A stretch of 64,000 nucleotides of DNA from Symsagittifera roscoffensis (lineage: Eukaryota > Xenacoelomorpha > Acoela > Convolutidae): positions 7,733,716-7,797,715 of the forward strand of contig NC_087067.1 of NCBI RefSeq assembly GCF_963678635.1. The letters run 5' to 3'. Positions 45,319 to 56,742 of the stretch are shown piece after piece. The notes under the pieces were generated by a model that was not told the DNA's origin, did no database searches, and saw only the letters and a list, made by a program, of their open reading frames with translations. Numbering within the stretch: position 1 is the first letter of the stretch; each line of letters starts with the position of its first letter. A program made the translations under genes and the position numbers.

Positions 45319-45547
45319 ACCGAAAGTTCTACCAGATATAACGTTCAGTTTTAGTCCCTGCTTCTTGGGTTCATCTTTGTCTTCTTTTTTCGTCGTTTTA
45401 CCCAGAATATTAAAAATTTTCCCGAAGATCCGTGCTCTCCAGCTCCGACCTTACCCATTGCTCCACTTCTTTTGTGGCTAGGTCCTGTTTGACATTCTGC
45501 AGCGCTGTCCTTGCCGCCAGGACGTAATCCACCTTGAGTGGGCTAGA

Positions 45548-46117
45548 CTACTCTGCCTCCAGGTTCGAGGCTACCATCTCATCAGGCAGTGTCTTTACCT
45601 TTTTGGTCGTGAAGGTGCTCGGTATCGTCTCCTTTCTCCGAGACTCGGCCTCGTTCATCAGACGTGCTCGACTGGCCTTGACACCCGAAAGTGCCTCTTC
45701 GTGGCGGGGATGTTTCGCGTCCGCCACTGCATCCCAAAATTGAGTACAATCCGACTTGAAGTGTCTCTCCAAATTACAGAAGAAACACCTCGGACCATAT
45801 TTCATGATGAGCCCTCTGACGTACTCTTCGTGATCCTCGTCGGTCGCGTCGGCGTCCTCGAGAAAGTAGCCTATCGCCTTCATGTTCTGTTTGCATGCAA
45901 AACACGCGGAAACGTGATGGTCCATCGAACCACAATTCGCACACGATCTCCTCTTATCCATGTCATCGCGAGGTTTGTACCAACTGGAGTTCGCACCAGT
46001 GTTTGTCCCGCTATAGTTACCATAATTGCTGTAACGGTTTTGCGCCCTCGGTTTTATGAGTAAATACTCGCGTGACTTCATACGCAAATCATCGGGCGTG
46101 GGTACAGGGTGAATCAA
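45548..46117 (-). pseudogene. Element B Gag nucleocapsid, two CCHC knuckles, copy 1
   Basis: 189 residues with CANCGSMDHHVSAC and CFFCNLERHFKSDC, both C-x2-C-x4-H-x4-C zinc knuckles that bind RNA, separated by an acidic spacer. Follows the capsid part in another frame; a 17-bp near-repeat (TTCACCCTGT twice at about 46100-46130) lies at the border. It ends at TAG, beyond which the same frame stays open for ~55 more codons. Confidence 0.85.
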
Positions 46118-47405
46118 GTGACAGGGTGAATTGTGTGGCCAACATCGTCTTCAACTCCTCACTCCTTACTCCGTCCATGAACTTCGAAGCAATCGCCAAG
46201 TTCCGCTCGGATATTCTCTCATCGGGATTGCTTCTCCTCCTAAGCAATTCAAGGTCGTCCAAAAATTTGTCTATGGATTCGTCATCTCTTCGACGCCTCT
46301 TTTCGAACTTCACCATAGCCTGGTGCCCTTGTACTCCAGAGCCGAAACGATTCAGCAGGATGTCGAATATCTTGCGAGCGCTGTCTCTCTCATTGGCTCT
46401 TTTCGCCATTACGCAATTTAGTGCCGTACCCTCCAGGTTGCTCGTTAGCGCGATGCACTCTTGTTTCTTGTAGAGACTCTCTTCCTCAAAGTGTAACTTC
46501 ATCACCTCTATCCAAGTATCAATGCAGCCGTCGGACTCGTCTTTGTATGACTTCGGCTTTTTCAGTGTCCTTCTTGACCTTTCTCTTCTCTCGGTTGACA
46601 TCGAGAGTTTGGTGATGAATGTTTCTAGAGATCTGTTCAGAGGCTCAAACATCGAAGCATACATCGTCGTGTCCTGTGAGACTGTAGTCAGATCTGGCAC
46701 TGAACTGACTTGTGGCACAGTTGGCAACCTCGTCTCCGGGGTAGCATCTGCCTCCGGCGGGACTGGATTCGTCCAGCCAGGCCTCGACGGGGCTGCCCGT
46801 GGCCGCTCCTTGTTCCTAGGTTCGTAGTTCCTTCTCGAGCTTTGCTGGGCTCTGGCGTTGCTGCCCGTACCATCTTCATCATTCGCATGGCGTGAGCGCT
46901 CCCTTTGGTTGGAACGCTCCTGCCAATTGCTCCCATTCAGGATCGCGTCAAGCTTCCGCCTCATTAGGTCAGACTTGGCATCTAACCTTTTCTCCAGGCT
47001 AGTCATCGTGTGGGCGTAGGTACTATCATGATCGTTCAACAATCGCTCGATCTCTCTCGTCATCCTAGCCTCTCTTTCCTGTGACTCCTTGTTTGCCTGT
47101 GCCAGGCTCTCCGCCAGGCATTGATCGGTGTTGCGAATCAATTGAGCCTGATCAACCCTCGCCTGCGACTTCGCGTGCGCTAGTTCATCTCTCAGTTTCT
47201 CTCGACCCTGGTGAGCTCTCTCGTCCACCTGATCTATTCTCTTAGTCATGTCCCGTCTCAGTTCATCCAGACCATTCATTACGCCAGCGAACATGTCACT
47301 TATGTCGCCAGTGGCCCCAAATGACGGGGTTAGTCCCAAAGAAGATGAGGTCAACTGCGGATGCAGCCTGGTGCTTGATGACGCACCGCCTTTTTGCTTG
47401 CTCAT
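46089..47405 (-). pseudogene. Element B Gag: coiled coil and capsid-like region, copy 1
   Basis: 438 residues. A long charged coiled coil (about 45-160), a basic Arg/Ser/Gly-rich middle, then a retrotransposon-gag type helical domain with DTWIEVMKLHFEEESLYKKQ and the FLDDLELLRRR helix. It would form the particle shell. Starts with ATG directly after a TAG stop that closes the upstream frame in the same phase, so it could be either the real gag start or the second half of a longer protein. Confidence 0.85.
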
Positions 47406-48215
47406 CTACGTCATCAATCTGTCGAACGTTGATGACGCTCCCATCGTTATCCCATCTGACATGGGCCTGGTCGGCGAGGCGGACAACGCCTTCCTGCTCA
47501 TGTCGTTCCTTGGGCACGGTGTGAAGTTCACATCCGGATGGGTTATCTCCGGGTAAGCATAACTGGAAGATAAACCTTCAGTTCGTAGTGACGCCATGCG
47601 CTCATCGTACAAAGACTTCCAACTCTTCTTAACCTTCGAACCCAGTTGTTCTTCACTCGGGCTTAAACTCGACATCATCGCGTTGTTACTCTGCTTGGCC
47701 AGAGATGAGTGGGTATTAGCCGAATGTGAATATTCTCTCCTCCACCTATGACTCTTGGTCTCCAATTTGGACATTCCCTTGAATAATACTTCCTCTCGCG
47801 GCTCGACCTCGGAACGCTCCAAGGTCTCCTCCGTCCTCTCGACTTCCTCCCGCTCGAGGTCCTCGCTTGGCTCAAAGTTGGGTCGAATAAGCGTCCGTTC
47901 TCCTTCGTCAAAGGTGTCCACAAGCGTTTCGCTGGCGGTTCCGGCTTCGGCGCTCCGCCTTTGATCGCCATCGAGGTTTTTCTCGCTCCTTAATTTCATT
48001 TCGCTCACTGAAAGATCAGGTTGACCTTTAGTCGATTCGGTTTCGGCAAACACGTCGGAGGCGCTGCTAAACGAGGACTGGCTACGCCTAGTTTTAAATT
48101 TTCGCGTGCTGCCCTTGCTCAGCCTGGGAATCTTAGTAATCGATCCTAACGAGTCCTTGCGCTGCATGCTTTGTGACAAAAAACAATATTCGTATGATTT
48201 AATGGCAATGCACAC
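47406..48215 (-). CDS. Element B 5' ORF in frame with gag, copy 1
   Basis: 269 residues, Ser/Glu-rich and probably disordered (SEDLEREEVERTEETLERSE). Same phase as gag, separated from it by one TAG immediately followed by ATG. Either a gag N-terminal extension interrupted by a single stop (mutation or readthrough) or an upstream ORF. No domain recognised. Confidence 0.55.
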   Translation of the reverse strand: MCIAIKSYEYCFLSQSMQRKDSLGSITKIPRLSKGSTRKFKTRRSQSSFSSASDVFAETESTKGQPDLSVSEMKLRSEKNLDGDQRRSAEAGTASETLVDTFDEGERTLIRPNFEPSEDLEREEVERTEETLERSEVEPREEVLFKGMSKLETKSHRWRREYSHSANTHSSLAKQSNNAMMSSLSPSEEQLGSKVKKSWKSLYDERMASLRTEGLSSSYAYPEITHPDVNFTPCPRNDMSRKALSASPTRPMSDGITMGASSTFDRLMT

Positions 48216-48574
48216 GTACCGCGAACAAGTTCAAGTTAAATTACTTAACGCTGCCTCTTCGATCTCGTAAGTATCAAGAATGTCTCTTAGGTTTCTCAAT
48301 GACAATCTTAGTGACTCAGCTAGAGTTACACACACAGGGCCTGCTCAGTATTGATATAATGCTAACTCAACCCTGTTGTATAGTATAACAGTATCACAAA
48401 ATTTTCACAAGATATAATCAACACACAAAACACAATGGATAATCAGATAAGAATATCCTACTGGTGACAGCGACCTTTTGTCAGCATCAATTTATTGCCA
48501 CACAATTTATCAAGTCACTGTTTGTTAAAATTAAACAATCTTTGATAAAAAGCAGTGATGGTTCAGAAACAGAT

Positions 48575-48945
48575 CAATAAAACTTAGTCTTAAAGAAAAA
48601 GACTTCCCTCAATCGGAACGATCCGAAAGACAAAGCCCAGGACACAGTCTTCTCAAGTGGGTGTGTATTTGCCTAATACACCCACCGAGGTCTTCTTGTA
48701 GGTGCCCTGCGATTGCCCGAGCTGTCCTACTAAGTAGCTCAAGGCAACGTCTGATCGAAAATTTCTATAGTCTAAGAAAAAGCTCCCCCACACCCGGACT
48801 GCTCCAAGTGCTCGAGAGTAGGGAACAACTTTTCTTCTCAAGTGAGTGTGTATTGGTTTAATACACTCACCGAGGTCTTCTTTTATTTGTTCCCGGATTG
48901 CCCGAACTTTCCTATTAAGTACCTCAAGGCAACCACACAACCAAA
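48575..48945. repeat. Two tandem ~185-bp units with hairpins
   Basis: Two homologous units in tandem, each with AAGAAAAAG(A/C)..CCC, TCTTCTCAAGTG, a hairpin (arms GTGTATT/AATACAC, at 48659-48683 and 48842-48870), then ACCGAGGTCTTCTT and CTCAAGGCAAC. Arm sequences differ between units but pairing is kept, which suggests a functional RNA or DNA hairpin. Confidence 0.65.
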
Positions 48946-51287
48946 ATCACAATCAAAAAAAAAAATTTTGTGTTCGGGTACTTCTGATACACCCGATCTA
49001 GAATCCAAAGTTGATCACGAATTTCCGGGTCAAAATGGGCTCCTATGATCCTAATAAGCACGCCTAATATCCTAATATGATCTTAATCAAATGGATATTT
49101 TCCGTTTCCCAAATTGCCACAGAAGGTTTCCTCAAGTTTCTAACAAGGAAGGTTGTTTAGAAGGTTTAAGACACTCCGGAGGGTTACTTCGGAGGGTTGT
49201 TAAGACACTTAGCCTACCTCGGAGGGTTACTTCGGAGGATACCTTAATCACCCAATTTGATTCGGAGGGTCCCCCCTGAATTCATTAAGGAGGGTCAATA
49301 AGATGCTTAATATGCTCCGGAGGGTTACTCCGGAGGGTACCTCCAAAATTTTCAAATTTCTGAACCTCCCTTAGAAGGGCCTTCAGTCAACTTCAGGAAG
49401 CGTCAAAACAAGCTAAATTCTCTATGGGGGGCTGTCTTAACTTCTCTGGATGATCTCGTGGAAATTTTCCACTAAGGAGGGTTGCTAAGGGGTTTAGCTG
49501 ACTTCGGAGGGTTACTTCGGAGGGTTCCCCAAAAATCAAGAAAAAAGGTTATGTTACCCCAATAAAGTCTCCAAAAGCGGTCCTCCTGACTTAAAACCAG
49601 GTTGGCTGACACGGTCAACCTTCCCAATTGGATAAAAAGGTGTTTTGATAAAATTTTCTGCCGCTCGGAGGGTTACCTGTAATTTGGACCCTCCAAACCA
49701 ACAAATTCTAAAAAATTTTTCTTTTCCGAAATTATCAACCCAAAAACGGTTGCGGTTCGAAAAAGTGGTCCAAAACGTCGACTTATGGTACCAAGATTAT
49801 CCCGATCGGTTGGCTAGTCTTCGAGAAATTGCCAAAAACGGGTTTGTCCAAATGGCCTTTTTTCACCACCTATATAGGTTCTGAGAAACTTTTTCCGCTA
49901 TTCCTATTGAAAGTGCCTAAAAAAATTGAAACGAGCGTAGTAGCCCTGTACGGCACTGGAATTATGCAAAAAACCGGACCAAAAATGGTTTGGAGACAAA
50001 AATTTGGCCAAAAACTATCAAAATTGGACCCTCCGATTCCTTCCTTTTCCAAACCTTAAGTCGTTAGCTCTATCCACGGAGCTAATCGGAGGGTTACTCA
50101 AAAATTTTTCTGGCAGCCGAGCACGTTATGCTAGCACGCTCCTAACACAAAAAATTTTATTGCTCTAACTCTAAAAACTCAAAAACTCGATCCCCAAAAC
50201 AGACTGAAAAATTTCAGAAAATTATCAAAAATTTGATCGAAAAATTTTGGTTTTTTCCAACTTTTCCTGAGTCTTTTCTCACGCGGTTTCTTTAGTTAGG
50301 GGGATCGAACTACGTAGCCACTCCCTATATAAAAGCTTTTTGCTGTTCGGAAAAACTCGGATATCCAAAATTTTGGGGGTCTACAGTTTGGTCGAAAATC
50401 GATTATTTTCGACAAAAATTGGGTGTTTCTTGGGTCTAATTAGTAGATAAGTAATATGTAATAAGGATAATAACCTATTAGTAGTCGTTAATGAATAGTA
50501 CTATACCCTCCTTTGCACCAAAATACCCGAATTAAGACCCTTAACTCGGAAATTTGTAATCGATGGAGGGTACAATCGGACCGCGCCAATCGTGCACCCC
50601 ACAACTTAAGTTTTAATGAAATAGTACCCGAACGATACTAAAATTGCTTCAACGATACCCAACAGTCGTTGCGGATGTTACCCTGATGTCCCTGTTGAGT
50701 GTGGAACACGTCGATCAGCTTGCCACTCTACCCTCCGGTCACCGGCAAAATCACCATTAACGTGCTTGAACACTCAAATTACACTCGAGGGAGGGTATCC
50801 ACCCTTCCCCAAAACACACAATCTTTCTATCAGAGATGATATAAATCAATCTGAAACAAAAACAAATAGGAAGGTCAGATCACATCTCGTCCGGAAACAA
50901 CATATAAACTGTCACCTTATGTTTTTTACTGTTTTTGGTCTTTTTGGGATTTTTTACTGTTTTTTGTACTTTTTTGTTTTCAAATAAATTTATTTTTTGG
51001 CTTTTTCTTGGTTATACACTTTTTTTGTTTGGTTTTACGCTTTCTTATTAATTGTTTTTGGTCCCGGGAGATTAGGACAAGCGGGCTCATGGCTTCCCAC
51101 CTAACCCTCCGGCCCCCGGAATTTTCGGTGTTAACTAAGTTAAAAAGTTAAATAGTACTAGACGGAGGGTACGCACCTTCCCCCTAGTACAATAACGGTC
51201 ATTAAGGCCTCTAACTCGTGCATACGCCCGGAGCGGAGGGTTCGTCGCTGAAACGCTTGCTGATCATGATGGTCTTATGCCTTTGAC

Positions 51288-51307
51288 AGGCCCACCCAGG
51301 AGCGCCA
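51288..51307 (-). promoter_or_regulatory. Possible primer-binding site of element B, tRNA-Lys-like
   Basis: The minus strand reads TGGCGCTCCTGGGTGGGCCT, 12 nt inside the LTR end. It resembles the lysine-tRNA priming site of gypsy-type elements at about 15 of 20 positions as I recall it. The 12-nt gap and mismatches make it tentative. If real, it shows that the 51320 LTR is the 5' LTR of copy 1. Confidence 0.3.
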
Positions 51308-51319
51308 TAAAAACGTCTA

Positions 51320-52767
51320 TGTAACATTCGCCCAAATACTACACAGCGACGGAGCGTAGAAAAAGTACCTATTAACGACTGGCAGGCGTCAGTTACCTTA
51401 ATCCTACTCGTTTTTCACCATCTCGACTTTGCCAGTTGATTTTCTGGTCTGTTAAGGGCTAAGTAAAAAGTTACTATTTTTAGGCCATCAGTCAAACGAC
51501 TTTTAATCAGCTTTCGTTTACATGCGAACACAACCACATAGCTGAGTCTCGGATCCTCAGACTACGTGATTGCCATTAAAAACACGGCTCGAACAACCTA
51601 TTTTAACATGTTTATACAGTCCCTTCACATAGAACAGTCCCTGGGGGACCAAGCCTTCGCTCCCGTAATATTCCTGAGATAACGCTCTTATCTCCTCCAA
51701 TTTGTGTCCCGGGACGGTTCCGTGGTGTATTTCTTCCCCCACTGAAGCCTCCTTCTCCACCAATATCTGTTGACAAGTGTCTTATCGTGCGTTGTTGCCA
51801 CGATAAGAGGCTTCGTATTTTCCGTCTCTGGTACGACTGTTTTTCACAATATCTGTCGTTGTTCTCATCTTCGTCACTTTTTCAGTCAAAATGGCCGTTT
51901 TTCGTATTTCTGAGAAATATTCTTCTTCCAATCGAAATTAAAAAAAAAAAATTCTAGAACATTCCGACCCTCCTTCGCAATACTTTTTCATCAATAAGGC
52001 CTTTAGTCGTTCTTTTTTACGTCGCCGGAAGGTTGTGCTGTGCCAGTCTGGCAGAATGGCACATACTCCCCGGACAGTCCCCATCAATGTCCCTATTGAT
52101 CGCATAACACCGGGTTATCGTCAAACAGTTATCCAGTTTTCTGTAATCAATCTTACAAATCGCATAAGAAAATGAAATTTATCTACCCCACCTCAACTCA
52201 CTACGTGTTCACAAATGGCATCGTACTACATCTCACTGCCTTTCAACATTTTCACAAAATTTGCACCATGAGGAGTGTTCTAGATAAAATTTCTTTTCTG
52301 ACTACTTACGTCGTCTTGCCATAAAACTTCTTTTCGCTCTTTGTGATTAGAAAGTGGGACGTGGCACGGCCACGCAAACGTTAAAATTAACTTAACATTA
52401 CTCACCAAGTATAATCAGTTATTTATGCGGTCCTTTCAAAATTAAAACTAAGAAACTGTGTGGCTAGGAAAGTTTTTGAGTTACCCACCCTTCTCGAGCG
52501 AGTTTACTCAAACTTACCATGTCGCCACACAATGAATTTGTGTCTTACACAGGTTAAAAATTTCAGTCGTGAATAAATAGGTAAATATACTCACCTAGAT
52601 TCCTCATATACATACATAAATAGCCATAACTAAAATCAACAATTTCAACAATTTTAACAATTGCAACATTATAGCTTGGTCTGACCAAACTAGATCAAAA
52701 CAAAAAGTTTCACAAGTTCAATAATCAAAATTTGGTTGATTGGTATAAGTTTTAGCACACAAAGACA
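51320..52767 (-). repeat. Element B LTR shared by copy 1 (5') and copy 2 (3')
   Basis: 1448 bp, same ends as 30003-31562. To its right lies the ORF3 end of copy 2, to its left the leader of copy 1, so one LTR seems to serve two internal regions. A polypurine tract (minus strand) abuts it at 52768-52800. Confidence 0.7.
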
Positions 52768-52807
52768 ATCAAGTTTTTTCTCCTTCTCTTCTCTTCTTTG
52801 GTCATCT

Positions 52808-53353
52808 TCATTCCATCACTTCTCCATCTTGATCTTCGCTGTCTTCCAACACTTTCTCCAGCATGTCCATGGAGTTGCGGGCCGTGCCCCAACTCTCCTG
52901 CTCCAACAGCCTCGGTTTGCAACAAGGTAGCAAGTCCACATTCACCTTCTGCTCCCGGTTCCTGCAAAAGCTGTTGTGAAGACATAGGCTCACGTTTCGT
53001 TCTAGGTCAGCTCTTAAGACCTCTTTCTTCTCATCTTCAGTAACCTAAGGCGCTCCAGCTACCCGCTTCACCGCTGTGGTGACCGCGTTTCTGTGCCTCA
53101 AGAAAGCTCTCTTATAGGCTCCTGGTCCTATATCTAGCTGGAAAGATTGATAGGCTTCCGTGTCTCTCGACATGTGACGCTTCGCGCGTTCATACATCCA
53201 TGATGTCATCACTGCACGGAACCAAGGCATCAATCTTTGCCTTGACCATATTCTTTCAATGGCTTTAGGTATCCTCAGAACCTTGCAGGTGGTTCTGAAA
53301 AGATCCAATTCACGACTCATCTTCACGTTGCTCAGCTGCTCAGGAGTCGGCAC
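52808..53353 (-). pseudogene. ORF3 C-terminal fragments, copy 2
   Basis: Frames 53045-53353 and 52808-52993 correspond to copy 1 31631-32395. A nonsense codon at 53045-53047 (Cys in copy 1) and a frameshift near 53000 break it. Acidic end EDQDGEVME is kept. Confidence 0.65.
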
Positions 53354-53392
53354 GGCCGTCTCCTGCTGACTTGTGTCCGCATTAGCCTCCAG

Positions 53393-54172
53393 TCATCTCC
53401 TTGCCAGCATGGCACTAACCATCACGATTGACACTTGTTGATTCTGATCGGGCAACCCCGTAGAGTACAACTCCTCCACGTCCCATACTAGCATTAGATT
53501 CCCGCGTTTGGGGTACCACAACGTCTGCGCCAAGCAGTGGCAAGGATACTCACCATGGGTTCTCACTATGTTCCTTCGGGTCCGATACCCTGAGGCTCCC
53601 AGCAACGGTTCCACCTCCATCAGAATTCTATGTAAGTCGTCTTTTTCTTCTATTGTGGGGAATTCAGTGGGTAAGGCTCCACTCGCTTTCTGTTTCTGGA
53701 ACTCACTCACATTGCCTTCGTTTAATCTCAGAAACTCTTCACCCACTACGTCTTGCAACTCGCCTTCAGACCTCTTCGGGACTGCCCGAAAGATCTTCGC
53801 CAATAAATCATGTGACCTCTCCGACATTCTGGCCAATCTCACGCACTTTGGCACAGAGAAAAGTTGGTCAACCAACACTTGTTGCGTCCTCGTATCCATT
53901 ACCACCATGTGCGTAGGATACTTGCTATTACAGTATGGCGCGGAGCTTGAACCCACCATATATTTTGAACCAGTAGGTCTGTGATAGGCTTCACTATCCT
54001 TCAGATTCATTTCATTTTCTAGAGCTTCTCGCCAGCCCCCAATCTTCTGCTCTGTCTGTAACGCCCCAGGGAATACCTCCACGCTGAGGGACGTCACTAG
54101 CTCATGGGCACGTTCTAGGCGCTCAAGCGATTCTATCGAACTCGTCATGCTACAAAATGTCGAACTCGTCAT
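53393..54172 (-). CDS. ORF3 fragment, copy 2
   Basis: 259 residues. Joins without a break two fragments that are split in copy 1 at 32839 and 32395, which shows those splits are mutations. Ends at TGA (Trp in copy 1). Unknown function. Confidence 0.7.
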   Translation of the reverse strand: MTSSTFCSMTSSIESLERLERAHELVTSLSVEVFPGALQTEQKIGGWREALENEMNLKDSEAYHRPTGSKYMVGSSSAPYCNSKYPTHMVVMDTRTQQVLVDQLFSVPKCVRLARMSERSHDLLAKIFRAVPKRSEGELQDVVGEEFLRLNEGNVSEFQKQKASGALPTEFPTIEEKDDLHRILMEVEPLLGASGYRTRRNIVRTHGEYPCHCLAQTLWYPKRGNLMLVWDVEELYSTGLPDQNQQVSIVMVSAMLARR

Positions 54173-54795
54173 GTTAACTCCATGGCACTCTTATCTGACA
54201 TGCTCAATCTTCCGTACAATCGTGCCAGTTGTCGATGCTGCTCGCTCAGCGTAATCAGGCAGTGTCCCAGGTTGCAAACATGCCCTTCCATCCTACTTTG
54301 TTGAGCCAAGCATGTGCCTTGCTTCAACCAATCGCTCGATGGACTTTCCTCAGGCAGCTCCGTGGATGGATTGCTCTTCTGCTTCGTCAACTTCATGGCC
54401 AGCAGATGGTGTATCATGGCCAGATCATGTAGACTCGCGTCAACATCCCGGTCTAACATGACATCCGCTGCCATGTCCCAGATTAAGCCGGCGTTAGGAT
54501 GAGGACACCACGAAGGCTTCATGAGTTCCCACATCGTCACTAGACTGGTTTTCAAGGGACCGACCCAAGAACTACAATCAAAACTAACTTGCCCCTTTAG
54601 CTCGGGAACCGAGGGCTCGACCACTCGTTCTTCCAAGATAATTCCCAGCTTGGGTTGTTCCACCATCAGCATCCCAGTTTCTTTAATACGTTCAACCCAG
54701 AAATCGAGTATTATGACTTGCTCATAGTCGAAGTACGCTTCCCTGGCTTCTTCATTCACGAAGGGATTATACGCCATCCCCGGTATGCCAGACAC
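54169..54795 (-). pseudogene. ORF3 fragment, copy 2
   Basis: 208 residues (MSGIPGMAYNPFVNEEAREA...), matching the C-terminal part of the 1302-residue copy 1 frame. At its end, near 54165, about 55 bp seen in copy 1 are replaced by a short repeat of GTCGAACTCGTCATG. Confidence 0.65.
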
Positions 54796-55773
54796 ATATT
54801 GGAACGACTTCAGTTTCCCTCTTTTTGTCCTCTGACCGCTTCAATCAATTCTCGGCTCACTTTCAATTCTTTGTTGGAATATCTTCTCACCTCTTCCAAC
54901 TTGTGATAACTTTCCATATCATTCGACTCCTTGCTTGGCACAGTCAATGGCATGTCCTGATATAGTTCCAGGAGTGCCCTAAGGAAGTTCCTTTCACAAT
55001 CAACTCCCTTTTGCCGAATGATCTTTATGCATTCTCCCAAAACAGGAGTGGGGATACGATCCACCACGAACCTGACAAAGCAAAGGGCGCATCCTTACGC
55101 TTAGCCCATGCTATCGCAGAATCGTTTTTCGAAATCAACGCTCGCAGAGCTTCCATCAACTCTAGTTCCTGTTCCCGTGATTTCGAATCATTACTGGCTT
55201 CATACTCCGCTCTCTTGATGCCGAGTATTATGACTTGCTCGAGTAATCGAGTAATCGAGTATTATGACTTGCTCATAGTCGAAGTACGCTTCCCTGGCTT
55301 CTTCATTCACGAAGGGATTATACGCCATCCCCGGTATGCCAGACACATATTGGAACGACTTCAGTTTCCCTCTTTTTGTCCTCTGACCGCTTCAATCAAT
55401 TCTCGGCTCACTTTCAATTCTTTGTTGGAATATCTTCTCACCTCTTCCAACTTGTGATAGCTTTCCATATCATTCGACTCCTTGCTTGGCACAGTCAATG
55501 GCATGTCCTGATATAGTTCCAGGAGTGCCCTAAGGAAGTTCCTTTCACAATCAACTCCCTTTTGCCGAATGATCTTTATGCATTCTCCCAAAACAGGAGT
55601 GGGGATACGATCCACCACGAACCTGACAAAGCAAAGGGCGCATCCTTACGCTTAGCCCATGCTATCGCAGAATCGTTTTTCGAAATCAACGCTCGCAGAG
55701 CTTCCATCAACTCTAGTTCCTGTTCCCGTGATTTCGAATCATTACTGGCTTCATACTCCGCTCTCTTGATGCC
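54706..55773. repeat. Recent tandem duplication, 551-bp offset, with templated filler
   Basis: 54706-55222 and 55257-55773 are almost identical (one difference seen, at about 54907/55458). Between them lies a 34-bp filler made of a repeated GAGTATTATGACTTGCTC start and two GAGTAATC units. As a result an 85-residue ORF3 piece occurs twice (54810-55067 and 55361-55618). The near-identity dates this as much younger than the copy 1/copy 2 split. Confidence 0.9.
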
Positions 55774-56742
55774 CATCAAGCACCAAGCCAACCGTACTTG
55801 CAGATCAGTTCTCACGCAAGGATGAGCCAGGTATGCCGCCACCGTAGCAGGTGCATGCATCGCCTCGTCGAAGTATCTCTGGAGGGCCGCCCTCCAGGAG
55901 ATTTCTAGCAATTTTTCCAATCCGACTTCGTTTGCTTCAGAGGACATTACCGTTCCGTATTCTTTTCGATTTAAGTTCGAATTCTCCGTGAGCTCTTTCA
56001 GATATTCCTGCATGACTCGCTTCTCGCTCCAAGCCATCAGGTGCCCTCTCGCGGAGTTCCTCGCTTTCAACATCTCCACATAACCCCCTGCCGGATCTCC
56101 CATGTGGACCGATTCCGGCACAGTTATTCGACTGTACTCGACCACGTCGAGTTGTCCTTCCAGTTTCAACTTGGCCATGTTGATTCGCGAGGGTCTATAA
56201 TCTTCAAGTCCTCCAGATCCACATTGACTGATGATTTCCATTTCTAACTTAGTGTCTGCCAGGGTTCGCGCCGTCTTCTTCGACCTCGTGGCGGTTATGG
56301 TCAGACCTGCCAAGAGCATAGGGGGTATCAGGTTTTCTTTTTCTCCCCTGACTGGTGTCGCGCCATCTCCTTGCCCGCTCTCGCATGAACGACCCGCACT
56401 AATCAGAGAGGTCACCACTGTCTTGGCTTTTGACTTCACCACCCTCTGGTTCACGACTCGACTCCCTGACTTTCCTTTCAGTCTCTTCAGCCCTTTTTTG
56501 GCTCGTCTAACAAGTAATTTCTTTGTGCCCTGCTGATCATCGGCACTGTCTTCTGCAACTGACTCGGTCAGAACATCCGACTCCATGGAGTTCACTATTT
56601 TCTCCAGGACCTCACGCATGATGGGTTGATTCAATCCCACCTTCATTATGGACTGTGTCCCATATCGTCGTATCACGTCCCATGATTTTTCTATGAAGTT
56701 CACTCGGCTCCAGGTTGCTCCTGTCTTGCCTTCCAGTTCCAT
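55576..56742 (-). CDS. ORF3 fragment, copy 2
   Basis: 388 residues from MELEGKTGATWSRVNF, including the basic Lys/Arg-rich stretch and the helical half of the large unknown region. Matches the middle of copy 1 32839-36747. Ends by frameshift near 55610. Confidence 0.7.
   Translation of the reverse strand: MELEGKTGATWSRVNFIEKSWDVIRRYGTQSIMKVGLNQPIMREVLEKIVNSMESDVLTESVAEDSADDQQGTKKLLVRRAKKGLKRLKGKSGSRVVNQRVVKSKAKTVVTSLISAGRSCESGQGDGATPVRGEKENLIPPMLLAGLTITATRSKKTARTLADTKLEMEIISQCGSGGLEDYRPSRINMAKLKLEGQLDVVEYSRITVPESVHMGDPAGGYVEMLKARNSARGHLMAWSEKRVMQEYLKELTENSNLNRKEYGTVMSSEANEVGLEKLLEISWRAALQRYFDEAMHAPATVAAYLAHPCVRTDLQVRLAWCLMGIKRAEYEASNDSKSREQELELMEALRALISKNDSAIAWAKRKDAPFALSGSWWIVSPLLFWENA

Larger units (their letters stand above)
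48216..51319 (-). other. Element B leader, copy 1, with GGAGGGT-type motif array
   Basis: About 3.1 kb with no long frame, GC-richer than host DNA. Plus-strand motif CGGAGGGTTACTTCGGAGGG and variants recur from about 49160 to 51240, in places as adjacent pairs. It lies between gag and the next LTR and most likely forms the 5' untranslated leader, possibly with packaging signals. It could instead be unrelated DNA between two insertions. Confidence 0.5.
30003..52767 (-). mobile_element. Giant Ty3/gypsy-like retrotransposon B, copy 1
   Basis: Homologous sequence starts abruptly with TGTAACATTCGCCC at 30003 and at 51320, and both LTR-like blocks end ACAAAGACA next to a pyrimidine-rich tract, so both have TG...CA ends. 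If the 51320 block serves as the 5' LTR, copy 1 is ~22.8 kb. Minus-strand order: leader, gag, protease, RT, integrase, acidic tail, macrodomain, structured gap, ORF3. It is defective: RNase H and the integrase C-terminus are deleted, and there are many private stops. GC content is well above that of the host DNA. Confidence 0.7.

Noticed and set aside
50322-50340. TATATAAAAG promoter-like word on the plus strand
   Set aside because: Nothing is coded downstream on that strand; the element is read from the minus strand.
48700-51300. GGAGGGT array as a CRISPR-like or telomeric repeat
   Set aside because: Spacing is irregular with no uniform spacers, and the motif is not a strict tandem repeat.
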